This document shows positions 22,648 to 34,518 of a stretch of 64,000 bases of DNA, piece by piece. The stretch comes from Saccharina japonica (taxonomy: Eukaryota; Sar; Phaeophyceae; Laminariales; Laminariaceae). The stretch lies in contig MEHQ01002061.1 of assembly GCA_008828725.1 (NCBI GenBank), positions 434,832 to 498,831 on the forward strand, in the 5' to 3' direction. The notes below the pieces were generated by a model. That model had not been told where the DNA came from, made no database searches, and saw only the letters and a list, made by a program, of their open reading frames with translations. Each line of letters begins with the position of its first letter. Position 1 is the first letter of the stretch. A program made the position numbers and the translations under genes.

Positions 22648-25600
22648 CTATCGCCTTTTGTAGATGCACGCCTGTGGAAGAAAAGTAGGCCGTCGCGGGG
22701 AGGGGGGGCGCGGGGGTGGGGGGAAGGGATTCCATTAGTGGACGGGTCAGGCGCTGGGGCGGTGCGCGAGCGAATGCAGCAAAAAAAAAAAGCCAAATAC
22801 TACGTAACAGTTGCTGACGACGAATGCATATTCTCGTAGGAAATCGCCCGTCGCGGCACAACATGCCTGCTAGCGCTCCAAATCTATAGGTCCCCCAAAC
22901 GCACCAATCCTGTACCCAGTAAGCTCGCACACTGGGTTCGTGTTCCGACAAGACGTTCCCGCGCAACCCTGTCTCGTAGCGCAATCGCCAGCAGGCACGT
23001 ACGGTACCACGCGCGGGCAAGGAGCCCCCCCTCGAGAGTTTCGCACCTTGGCTTCGAAGTCCACGCCTTTCTCCGGCGTTCGGGCGGACTTCTTGAACTC
23101 CGCCATGAGGAACATCTTGTTGCTGCGGTCCATCTGCCTGCAGTCGAACCCCAGCCGTTTCGTCACTTCTAAAAAGCGCTCCACTCCGCCTTCCTCTCCC
23201 TCGAACCGGCTTCTGACTTCGGCGACCTAGGATGAGAGCGACGACGGGCACCCGATTAAGCAAAGCTATATAGCTGTCAGATTTTGTTCCCCTCAAACCC
23301 CGTAGTTTGCGCGATCGAAGCATCCCACGCAGCTTGCAAAGATTAATTTCGACGAAATTATCGACCTCACCAGGGGCGTCCAGAAAAAATAGAAAACGAC
23401 ACACCACACCCCCAGAGGTTGGACTAGAAAACCGTTGCAACCGTTGTGATCACATGAGGAAATAAGAAAATGGAAAAAAATATCCTTATTTTCATTTTTT
23501 TCACTTGGTTTTAATAAACACCACGCCCCCCACCCTATGTCAATATACTAACGGCCGGGCACAACATGAGTACACCCCCCCCCCATCCCCCCCCACCCCC
23601 ATGGTCAAGTCAAATGACTAAGGCAAAGCAACAAAAGTATCGCGCCCCCCCCCCGCCCCACCCCCCCTAACGAACAAAAAATTCTGTGAGATGTCGAAAA
23701 ATAATTTTTCGACCACCCTCGATCGCTTTTCATTGGTCAACACACGCACCAGCACCCAATATTATGCCCCAAGATCCTAATCTTTGGTGCTGGTGCGTGT
23801 GTTGACCAATGAAAAGCGGATTTGATTTTTTTTTTTTTCAATTTGAATTTTTTTCTTCTTCGTTAAAACGGGCCCTCACAGCTGTCGCTTTTTAATTATT
23901 TTTTTTCTCTCTATATATATACACGGGGTGTCAAGCGCAAGACGGATGCTCCCGCTGTTAATCCAGTAGTGTTTACGACTTGGCCCACGCTTCGACAGAA
24001 ATGGTTGATACACACTTATTCCGAGAAAATTCCGAGAAAGTTCCCAGGAGGTCAGGGTTAGGGCCAGGGCTCAAGATACGCAAATTCTGACCATTTGGTC
24101 GAAGCTGGACCAAGGTCTATATACTACCTGGTGCAGCCCTCGTTAGCTCAGCGAATGTCCAGGTCTTGACGAAGAAAGTACCAAATAGTGTGCGCCAAAA
24201 TAAAGTGGCGTGTTTCTTCTTTCCAGCGAAGGCGTCGGGAAATTCATGATGCAACGAAGCACAAGAGGGAAAGCCCTCGGCGTCAACACGTAGACTGCTA
24301 TTCGAATTCAGCAGCAACCGGTACTAGCGAAAACGTCAACGGACCGGCAACCTCTGCAACACCACAACCTCGAACACTTGAGGTAAGCCTGGACGTCGAA
24401 CACAGGCGGTTCTTTTCACCTGCGCATCACGACTCCGATGTTTCACTCGACTGGTCACAAACGTGTCACTGGAATATCTCTCGGTATTCCCGTTGAAAAA
24501 CGGCTAGGCAAAAACGTTTTTTTCCCGTAAAACATGTAATTTTTTTTCAATTTTTTCTCCTCAGCCGGGTTTTTGACTGATCAACTTTCTGAGCAGCCCC
24601 CCCCCCCCGTCTAAATCGGCCAAGTGCAGTCGTTTGGAGAGGTGATCAAACACCAAAAGGTTCGGGAGCTGCCTGCCTACCTGAGGCCCACACGTGAAAC
24701 ACTCGTTCTACAGAGAAAAAAGGCGCAGCAGAAAAAATACGCCTGCCCCACCCCACCTTGATGAGTCCACCGGTAACCAGGACGCGATGGGCTTCGCGCA
24801 AGAAATCGGCGAGGTTCGTTCCCATTAGGGAAAGACAGAAAATCGCCAAGTGCACCGAGCCATCCTTCAGTGGAACATGGGCCATATCGCAGGCCGTCAC
24901 AAGCGGGTTGGGAGACACCAAGTCGAACGAGAACACCTTTCGGAGGGGAGAGAGAAAAGCAACAAAACAAAATCAGCACCGCGATAAGACGAAGATAACA
25001 GGCCTTGAGATGGAGCGGGGGCGGGTTAAGAAAGGCGGATGCAGTTGTCGCTGGCTCTATTGTATGGTTTCGCTTTCGAAGCGGCATTAGATACGCAAAA
25101 CGTCCGCCTTCGATGTAAAATTAAGGTCAGTCGGCTGAAGGGTTTTCAGCCGTTCGCCGACAAGAAAGTTACCACTACTACGTACGAGTAGATGCAGCGT
25201 ATCACATAATACTTCGTATGTAATGAACAAAACTCCCTTTTACCATCCACACTGCAAACATGTTCCAACACTAATTCCAAGTAGTTTTCCTCCCGGAGAC
25301 GTGGGTACAGATCCGAAGGGGCTTAAGCTACAAGCTCGAGGAACCGACAGCGAAGGACGGCGGGGGCTATGTCGATGGCCGACACACACAGCTTGCCACT
25401 CTTGGACATACCTATCCCCGGTGTTGGGTCTTTTTACCATAACCTAGAACAAGGTTTTGTGCAGAATTGTAGACGGACACGGTATATACACAGCGGCGGT
25501 ACTGTCGCCCCCCTCTTGCACGCCAGACTGCCAAAAGCGCTTGAGTTCGCCACCTACCGCTTACGGCTGCCGTGGTCATTTCTGTTTCTTATTAAAACAC

Positions 25601-27884
25601 GAACACAGAGGCCAACAGGCTGAAAACTAGACCTCCCGATCCCCAAACAAGAAAAACAGGACCGAAGAAAACGAAAATGGCCAAGAACGGAACTCCCCGT
25701 TGTAAAGTCTATTCTGCTTGGGAGCGCATAAGGGTTCGCTTCGTGGCGGAAACAATAACCGGCCCGTTTCGACGCAGACAGCCATCCATCTGGTAGCTGA
25801 GGTAGGCAACAAAGCAAGCCCCGCTCCCCGGTACCCACCTTGTTGGGTACAGTAGCTGCAAGGCGAGCCTCGCCGCACCCAAAATCAGCGATTCGGGCTT
25901 TCGGGTGCTTTCGGATCCACTCGATGATGACGTCCAGAGGGTGTACTGGCCACTTTTCCACTTGCTCTCGGAAGCCTCGGTGGTACTGTTCGGGGTGGGC
26001 GTGGAATGGCGGCGAAGTGTGTCATTGAGGGTGAGGTTGGAGTACGGGCTATCGAGAGGGGGGTGTGGCAGGGGGTGGGGGGGTGTACTGATGTCATGCA
26101 TGCCCCCCACAGAAGGTACAGTTTGGGCATTTTTACGTCGCTCTGTCCAGCGATAGCAGCTATCTACTCACACGGCAACTGTCTATGTGACGTGCAGGCG
26201 GTGGAATGAACGGCGCGCCCCCTCGCGCAGAGCTGTGTGGGCAGGCTATCAGCAAATGAAGAGAGGCGCGGGAGGGCGAACGAAACCCACACAGCTATGA
26301 TATGACACGATCGTGTGTGCCGCGGTAGAATCTGGTTGGACACCACCATCGCTTGACGTACGCCATTCATCTATCTTCGCTGGCGAAAAAAAAGGGAGGA
26401 TCTCGCAGCGACACGCAGAAGCGACGCGACGCCATGGGTACAGAGGGTTGTCGCACAGAGGAAGGCGCCGAACGCGTCTGAAACTACAGTGCGAAGAGTG
26501 ACGAGGCTCAACACTTTCGGCGTCCTCATCGCGAGCCGACATACCAGGTACACCATTAGTACCACGATAGAGGGTTTGCTTCTGTTCTGTAACATGTACC
26601 GCTGTTGCTCCTGCAGTTGCAGGTTGTACGTACGCACTGGCTCAAAAATGCCACGTACTCGTACGTATACCTGGTAGGTACCTCGTACTTCCTCTCATCA
26701 AGCGAGGCCACAATTCGAAACTCGGCGTACGTCACCCCCTACCTCCCTCTCACCACCCGGAGACCCCCTATACCCCCCAAGCCCACACGGGTGTGACGAC
26801 ATACTTGGTTCTCGTGGAAACGTTCGAAGGGAGATCTTGTACTGTCGGGAGGGTATCATCGTACCAGGTACCATTACGCGAGACCATAGTGAATAGGACT
26901 TACGGTAAACACAAAAACCTGTGGATTTCCCTATTCTTACTCACAATATTTGGTCCTGTTTACTACGGCCCTTCGTAATAATTGTCAAAGCACCACATTT
27001 CGAACGTACAAAAACGAAGGAAGTCTCACCACGTCGAACAGATCCGGCTCTTCCTTGAACTTGGCTAACGACGCGCCGCTCTCCGAGGTGTACAGCGTCT
27101 CGTTGATCATGCGGAACTGAGCCCCCTCCAGCTTTTGGCGCATGCGCTTCTGTAGATCCGAGAGCTTGGGGCCGCCTGCCCCAGCTGCACCGGCCCCTCT
27201 CCTCGCCCCAGAGCCAGCCCCAGCACCACTGCCGCCGCCGCCACCGCCACCGCCACCACCCCCACTAGACTCGCGAGAAGCTGACGATGCACCACTCTGC
27301 TGCGGCCTGCCCCCGGCGTCTTTGACGGTGTTGCCTTTGCTGTCGCTGCCGCTGCTGCTGTTGTGTGCCTTCTTCTGAGCCTTGCTTTTCTTACCTTTCT
27401 TGCTGCTGCTGCTGTTGACGCCGACAGGTAGGGTTTCCACAGAGACTGCCGAGGGCTGCTTTGCTTCGGCACCGGTCGTCGAGGCAAGAGAGAGGGCAGC
27501 CTCTTGGCGACGGCGTTTCCTGCTTTTCTTGCTCTTCTTCCCTTCGCCGCTGTCGCCACCACCACCAGGGCTTGCCGTGCTTGCTGCTTTGGAGACGGCG
27601 CTACCTGTAGGTTGAGGTTGGTCTACTCCGACCAAGCTTTTGTCGGTTGAAGCGGTTTTGTGGATGCGTCCTTTCTCTCCTGATGCATCTTTGCTGCTTC
27701 CTTTCTTTCGCCCAGCATCAAGAGACACGTCCTTCGGCGGAGTAGGGAGAGACACGTTCTCTCCCTTGTGAAGGTCGTGGTCGCCTTCTGACTGCTTGCT
27801 GTCCCCAGAACGGGCTGTATTACCCGTGGTGCTGGTGCTGGTGCTGCGTTTGCTTTTGCTTTTGCGTCGCTTCTTGCCATCCAT
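22648..27884 (-). CDS. RRP8: RRP8 ribosomal RNA-processing protein 8 (25S/28S rRNA adenine-N1 methyltransferase), 5 exons, complete
   Basis: Exons: 27884-27030, 25985-25839, 24936-24757, 23226-23047, 22671-22648. All junctions are GT-AG in phase 0 (461 aa plus TAG; human RRP8 has 456). The first 230 residues or so are Lys/Ser-rich with nuclear-localisation-like clusters ([10 protein letters not shown]) and a Gly tract. Then comes the conserved catalytic part: [47 protein letters not shown] motif [72 protein letters not shown], and the diagnostic C-terminal CIYKRR from the 24-nt last exon. RRP8 methylates N1 of one adenine in large-subunit rRNA in the nucleolus. The start is the ATG at 27884; the codon four positions upstream in frame is TTG. 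Confidence 0.96.
23573..23670 (+). repeat. C-rich low-complexity tract in RRP8 intron 3
   Basis: Several runs of 7-10 C occur, with ACCCC spacers. The complementary strand is G-rich. Confidence 0.8.
23725..23880. mobile_element. Hairpin MITE (family G), copy 3, in an RRP8 intron
   Basis: The same hairpin as 21446-21664 is present (TCGCTTTTCATTGGTCAACA ... TGACCAATGAAAAGCGGATT), with right end TTCGTTAAAACGGGCCCT. The left end lacks the GGGCCC terminus and runs into a C-rich tract (23573-23670), so the copy looks truncated or rearranged. Confidence 0.75.
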
Positions 27885-30017
27885 ATTCCTCTTCAAGTGT
27901 ACTGCTGCTGTAGTGTACTGTTTAGACTTCCACCAGCAGACGCGATGTCACAGGGGGCAATGAAGGGCTGCAGGGGTGGCGTGTGGCGTGCTACCGTATG
28001 GTGGGGGACAGCAAGGCTAGAGCTCTAGAGCGGCACTGCTGTCAAATGCTTATTTTCTGTTTCGGTGGGGTTTCACAAGATACGGAAGCTGCGTGTGGTT
28101 GGAAGAGCGGGGACGCGAGACTGTCATGTTTTTGTTTTTGGGCTCTTTTCTTCTGCTTCTGCTGGCTCCAGCCGTGTACTCCTGCTGTGCCGCCTGTGCC
28201 ATGCTCTACCACGCTGTACTCCTGCTATTCTCCTGCTGTTCTACCGTATCTGTACACGGGTAATGGACATAATTCTCCTGCTGCTGCTGGTGTAGTTCAT
28301 TTGCATCGAGTGCAAACATTTCTGCAACCTTTTGTTCGTGTATCCGTGGCATCCGGAATGCACCCACCCGCTTGGCGGGGCCGCGGGGCTGTGGCCTTTC
28401 GTGCACGGCGAGTATCCGTGAAGCCAGAGGGCGGCGGGGCAGATTATCCTCAGTCTGCAGGTAGGTTTCGGCTTCGGTGATTCGGGACCCAGTTACAGAG
28501 CAGTGTTATGGTAGTACTGCGGTGTACATTGAACTTGTACCAGGTACGAATACCAAATACGCATTTGAGTACATACGTATTGCAACTGAATTGAGCTCGA
28601 GCGCGGTCTTGCAAAAACCGTTATGCTGCAGCAAAAGCGAGCAAAAAGCAACCCGCTCGCACTTGTGGCAAGAAACTTTAGGCTCACTTCTGGGGATGCT
28701 TGGAAACATCGCCCAGCGGTGGGCGCTGCACTACGTACTGCAACTCGTACCAGAGGGCATCAACCTACATTACCGCAGTGGTATATTACAGCCTCTATGG
28801 TCAAGGTTGGCGCCACACGATAAGAGGTTTCGGCCTTGGTCACAGAGTAGTCTAGACACTTCTTGTTTAGCAGGCCGGCCCTTGACGGTAGTGAGTGTGG
28901 TGGACAATCTGCGGTATGAGATGCTGCAGGCGTGGTCGGCGACTCTTTGCCGTGCACATACGAGCACTTCCGGTCTGAGTGTATCGTTCCCTACCCACGC
29001 CCAGATGTTATTTGTCCTCCCCAAACCAAAACATAACAAGAAGTTTAAACCGAAACATAAGTTTAAATACTTCGGAATGTAAATTCGGTCCGTAATTGGA
29101 GGGAGGGGATTCCGAAGGCCAGTTGGCGGCATTTTTCCCTGCATGGGTTTCTGTTGTCGGTAAATAACTAACCGCCATGCCGGATGCCTGACCGCTAAAA
29201 CACAATAATAATACAGTATCAATAGTACAGATACGTACAAAGGCACATACCTGATACATACATGTCCTGCCGTCGACGCCACGTGTGATAGGACTGGGTG
29301 AGACACAGAGTATCCCCTTGCAGGTTTGTCTATTAAGCATCCTTGGTGTTACTCACTTTCCGTAGAGTCAAGCGTAGAACAGAAGCAGCTTATATTAATC
29401 CCCGAGCCAGATGACATCTGCTTCGGGATGGGCTTCAAGTATGGCCCACAGATATTATAAATACCCCGAATACCGAATACGAATGCCATCCAAGTTATAC
29501 GAAAACGGACCAATTACCTATGCAGAGGTAATTACCGGCCTTCCTAGCCCATACCATTACACATGCTGCCGGGTGAGATAAGTATTGATGGCGGCGCTTC
29601 GGCCGTCGCCTGTGATCACGAGGAAGGTGCCCGTTCAACCTGCAAGGCGTCTCCCCAGTAGCACAGGCGCACACACTGTGCAATATGCAATGCTAAGGAG
29701 CACGCGTTCGCGCTGCAGGGCCCTTACTGGGAGGGCGGGTCGTCTGCTCGGTATATAGTCGATTCCCCATCCCATACCACGGTGCTGTGTTTCGGCCAGC
29801 CTCCAAGAGAATGTCGGTATTACACTCTGCAGGCATCATCGTGGGTGTTTATATTTGTCGTCGTTGCAAAACGACACGACAGGGCTCTGAGCATCCAAAT
29901 TTCGTACACGAGCCGTCGATCAGGTGGCTACAGTACTGTAGTAAATGCCGATGCTTACGCTTCCACATTTAGTAGTGTGAGGTTTGCGAAATCGTGGACA
30001 GCTCCGCCATTTTGGAG
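27885..30017. other. Upstream of RRP8; no gene recognised
   Basis: The RRP8 5' region lies at the left end. An open frame on plus at 28477-29082 (201 codons) has no recognisable motif and is probably chance. No strong repeat was found before the foldback element at 30018. Confidence 0.3.
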
Positions 30018-31247
30018 GGATGTACATTATTTGACTTCGACATGCCGCGACATGCCACGGACACTGCCACGACATGCCGCGGACGCTGTCACGACATGCC
30101 GCGGATCGGCTGCCGCGGCAAGACCCGCGGCAAGACCCGCGATAAGCTCCACGACGACAGTGTCCACGACATGCCGTGATATGCCACGACATGCTGCGGA
30201 ACATCTGCCGTGGCAAAGCCCGCGGCAAGATCCGCGACAAGACCAACGGCAAGTGTCACGATAAGTGTCGTGGCAAGTGACGCGGTTAGTGTCGCGGCAA
30301 GTGTCATGGCAAGTGTCGCGGCAAGAACCGTGGCAGGTGTCGCGGCGAGTGCCGCGGCGAGTGTCGCGGCGAGTGTCGCGGCGAGTGTCGTGACAAGTGT
30401 CGCGGCAATCACCGCGGCAAGTGTTGTGGATGGTGTCGCGGGTCATGTCGCGGCAATTAGTCTACCCAGCTTGGCAAGCTTAAGTAATTAATCCATGTTA
30501 AACGACAGTGGATCTTAACGGAAGTTTTATGTTCGGCTCCTGAAGCCGACCCTCCGACCCGAACCCGAACCCGAACCCTAACCCGAACCCTAGCCAGTGA
30601 TCAGTGCTAGGATGCTGTGCTTAGTAAGACTCTAGGTTGATTCGGCCAGGTCGGATGCTGTGCTTGGAAATACTTTAGGTTGATTCGGCTCGCTCGGGAT
30701 GCTGTGGCTTGAACATACTCTAGGTTGATTGGGCCGCTCATATATGCCCCTTAGCGAACAGAGTGCGCAAATGGCTACCTTAGGAATATACGCTATCTGC
30801 GGGTGACCACTACTGGAGACCGCAGCACTTTCCCCGGCGCTTGCCGCGGCGCTTACCGCAGGTAATGCCACAAAACTTGCCGCGACACCTGCCGCGACAC
30901 TTGCCGCGACACCTGCCTCGAAACTCGCCGCGACACTCGCCGTGGCACTTGCTGTGGTGTTTGCCGCGATTTTTGTCGCGGCGGCTGCCGCGGGTCATGA
31001 TGCCGCGACACTTGCCGCGACACTTGCCGTGACACTTGCCACGAAACTTGCCGCGATCATTGCCACAGGTCTTGCCGTGGGTCTTGCCGTGGACATTGCC
31101 ACAGGGCTTGCCGTGGCATGTCATGGCAAGCACCACGGCAATATCGGCATTAGTTCCGTGGCATGTCGCGGTGTGTCACGACATGTCGCGACATGCCGCG
31201 GCATGAACCGCGGACACTTCCACAAAAAAGTCAAATAATGTACATCC
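30018..31247. mobile_element. Foldback-type element with inverted arrays of a 12-bp unit (FB1)
   Basis: GGATGTACATTATTTGAC at 30018 is mirrored by GTCAAATAATGTACATCC ending at 31247. Inside, 30041-30455 is an imperfect array of about CGCGGCAAGTGT units, preceded by GACATGCCGCGGA-type units. 30830-31205 is the inverse array (CTTGCCGCGACA...). The spacer holds CCCGAACCCTAACC repeats (about 30551-30594) and a three-unit tandem repeat (30612-30742). No transposase is visible. All frames of the arrays are open because the unit is a multiple of three, giving low-complexity pseudo-proteins. No target duplication could be identified. Confidence 0.7.
30612..30742 (+). repeat. Tandem repeat, three units of about 44-47 bp
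   Basis: The unit includes GGATGCTGTGCTTGGAAATACT and TAGGTTGATTCGGC. It lies in the spacer of FB1. Confidence 0.75.
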
Positions 31248-32903
31248 GTGTTTTGTTTGAGTAAGCGAAGGCCTAGTACTGTACGCGTGTCATTTCCCTT
31301 ACCTGGAGCATGGCGGTCGGAGAGGAAACGTGCTGTCTGGGAATTTAGGAGTTGGTCGGCGTGAATCACTATTGATTGGGAGAAAAACACATGCGAAGGA
31401 AAAGCTGTTTCCGCAATGCCATTCTCAGGCGTGGTGAAGTCCTTGCTGGCACCAGACACAGGGCGGGCGCAGCCACCGCGCGCTTGCATGGCGCGCTTGC
31501 ATCGGTGCAAGGAGGAGGGGGGTGATCATTTCTCATCCCCACCGCGGGCATCAAACTCGCATTTTGGGCCGACGGTGCACAGCCCGCTGGGAACCAGGTG
31601 TCGGCGCCCGAGGTCTTGTCGAGAAGCCGAAACCGAGCGTTTCTACTGCGTGTCACTACGTAGGGTAGAGTAGGTTGCTCGTGGCCGGTTCCTGTTGGCA
31701 GAGTGCTCAAGGCGCCCCCCGGTGGCATGGAAGGCACCTCTGGGTGATTTCACCAATCATGGTAATGTTGTAATCCAGTACCCTCCTAGCCAAGTCTGTT
31801 CTCGTGGTACTCCTGTCTAACCCCCCTGAGTGGAAAGAAGGGGGATGGACACTAAATCGGCGTATGGGGTGTCGCGCATTGTCTTTGCAAAGGAACTTCC
31901 TCCTCCTTCAAAGGCTCAGCAGCCACCTCTGTTGGGTCGGTGGCCGGGGAAGACCCTGCCGCCGTACGAGATACATCGTATTTTTTTTGTCACAAGCTCG
32001 CCAAGATTGATCAGATTCCCCGACGAATCCTCCTCGATAGAGTACTGGTATACCGGTACATATGAAGCGCCAGGTGGAAATCGGTTATGCACGAGGGAGG
32101 CGAGCTGAGGTCCCGAAGCGGGCTTACAGTCCCTGCACACCGTGCCGAGGCAACCGCCTTGCCGGGAAGATAACACTTCAGTGCGTTGGGTGCGTCCGAC
32201 GCGGTGGAAGATAAAAACACGGAGGCGTGAAATGGAAGTCTGCGGAAGGCAAGCGCCTGTACAGAGGCTGCAATCGCGCGGAACGTGGGGCGTAACCTTG
32301 GATACCTCCAACGGAAGCTGAGTTTCGGCGGTACCACTTGGCGGCCGGCTTCCCGAGACCCCAGGAGCTGCAAGCTCGTCCGTGCACTGGGAGGAGAAAT
32401 ACATACGACGGGGATTATGAGTCTCTTTGCAAACGAGAGGAACTGCACCCTCACCACGATGCATGGGAACAACCAGCTCGGTCGTCCCCAGGGGCGAAGG
32501 AAGTACGGCGGTGAAAGGCGTTGCTGGCTGGTGTCTTGCAACGTCGGGGATCATCATAACATAAGTGCGCAACAATAGCAGTATCCGAACCGTGGAACTC
32601 TTCGCCTCAGCCACTTAAGGCCTGCCGAAGGTCGTGATGGGGGAGCGAGCACGCATCGCCGCCGACAAGGGCTCTTGCTATCTACACTGGACTATACTGG
32701 TAGCTAGAGGCGAAAGCTTGCCACTGAAATCATTGTGTGTTACTTGCGTGCGGTAAAATCTGTGTGCGATGCGGCGATGCTCATCATCATGCTCGTTGAC
32801 ATATCGACCTGCCCTTCCGCCCTGTGGTAACGTGGACCAGACACGTGAAAACTCTAGGATCACGGTTTCCTAATCTCCGTTAGTTGGAGGTACGGCTGGG
32901 ACG
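31248..32903. other. No supported gene; one long minus frame
   Basis: A minus frame at 31916-32614 is open for 232 codons from ATG to TGA, with a Cys-containing segment (GGCLGTVCRDC) and no family I can name. Minus 31369-31737 is also open. Neither shows splice structure or a recognised domain, so I do not call them genes. Confidence 0.25.
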
Positions 32904-33151
32904 AATGCTACGATAGAGGTTCACCGTGATGTTTCTGCCTTATAAGGGTGGTCACTTGAAGAGCTCCATACCTCACCCGAAAACCGATTTTGCAAAAATC
33001 CAAAAGTGCTACCCGACCAACAATCCCATGAGCTAGGTATACTATGGAAAATAAGGCAACACAAGAACGCAAGTCCGACGAATTTGGGCTAAGGAGCGCG
33101 ATCATTCAGAAAAAAAACAGCAAAAAGTGCTACCTTTATCGTAGCACGCGT
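32904..33151 (+). mobile_element. MITE family M, ~248 bp
   Basis: The left end GCTACGATAGAGGTTCACCG is mirrored by the right end TACCTTTATCGTAGCACGCGT. The internal order CTCCATACCTCACCCG, GGTATACT and CCGACGAATTTGGGCTAAGGAG is shared with 43258-43502, 59455-59700 and 61708-61955. Confidence 0.75.
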
Positions 33152-34518
33152 CCTGGCGTACCTGCTGTCGGTGTTAATCGAGCAAAGTTGTAGCTTCTGT
33201 TCGAGATTCCAGTGGGACGTATACACTGTCAGCGTGCACGACTTGCATCCATGTCTTCCCGAACTCACCCGTTTCAAGGCGAGACGCAAAGTGCATTTTG
33301 CCCCGCCGGCAACCTACAATGATTTTCTGGGCCCCTCGACACCGAAGTTTGTGAGGCAATGATGGAGCACATCTCAGAACACCAGCAGTGATTTCGATGG
33401 GGGAAAAACTCAAAACACTCAAGTCCTGACCCTTAACTTTTCAAGACCTCACGGGAGGTACAGACCCCATCGATCGGAAAGTCCGGCGACACACCCCTAG
33501 TACGCCGAGCGATGAACTTGCACCTCTAGTTTCCCCGTTGTACGTATGCTGACATCCTTCAGCTCCGAGATATACACACACGGTGTCTCTCAACATCACT
33601 GCGTTGTTGTTGTTGTTGGTGGTGGTGGTGGGGTTGTCATCAAAGCGCAACACGCATCCACAGAATTGCGGCGTTTCAACACCATGGACCCTTCTGGGCC
33701 GAACGTTCATCATAGACGCAGGCCCTCTGATCGGTTTGGAGAAATCTCCCATGGAACACGTATTCAATGATACTCGTCCTGCGAAGTAGGCTCGGGCACT
33801 ATGTTGGCAACATAAAACGGCAGGGCCAACCATTGGTGGCAATACACCGTGATTTATGCCTTAGGTGTGGTGAAGTAGTGCGGTGGCTGATCTAAGCCGG
33901 CTTTTTCTGAGACCCTCAAAAGGTTGTTTTAAATACGATGTATTACAGTAGTACACCTGGAAGCTAATTATCACACGTAGACAAGGCGGAAAAAAAGGAG
34001 ACGATGGCAGTAAGCACCACCATCTGTATAGTCGAGAGCCGGCAACGGTGTACGAACCGTTGACGGCTAGCTATGCTATGGGTACAGGATAATATAACAC
34101 AAACCCATGAAACACACATTGTACTGGAATCCGAACATGTAATAACGGCTGTAAGGCAATCGCGACGACTAAATATTGCATATTGTAAAGAGAATCAAAG
34201 TAAAACCCACACTGCTAACGTGCGACATGTAGTATACCGTTCCGACCGGCTAATGAATGTACCAGATATCTTGCATCATACGCCTGGCCGTTGACTGCCT
34301 ACCCTTAACTTCATCTATCTTGTACCCTACGTCTGGCCGTTGACTGCTTACCCTTAATTTTATTTACGAGGTACCTGGTACGATTTACTTGTATCTTATG
34401 CCTAGCTCTCACAGCGGGCACGCAAAATTGATGGGTAAGCCCTCTAAATATCCAAATATCACGAACCGGATACCCGGTACGAGTACATGTTTACAGCCCC
34501 CGGGTTTCCCTGCCACTA
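33152..34518. other. Region 3' of the epimerase gene
   Basis: This must include the 3' UTR of the minus-strand epimerase gene. A two-copy tandem repeat (CTGGCCGTTGACTGC(C/T)TACCCTTAA) lies at about 34282-34362. No other gene is recognised. Confidence 0.35.

Noticed and set aside
22870..23046. Cys-rich C-terminal extension of RRP8 (read-through of exon 4)
   Set aside because: A GT donor at 23046 and an acceptor at 22672 lead to a short exon encoding the conserved CIYKRR end, so this stretch is intron.
30027..30491. Repeat proteins (RDTC, ASVA repeats) in several frames
   Set aside because: A by-product of the 12-bp array, whose unit is a multiple of three; no start context or conserved frame.
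31369..31737. Retrotransposon protease-like fragment (RLLDKTSGADTW)
   Set aside because: The DTG active-site motif is absent and no reverse transcriptase or integrase lies nearby.
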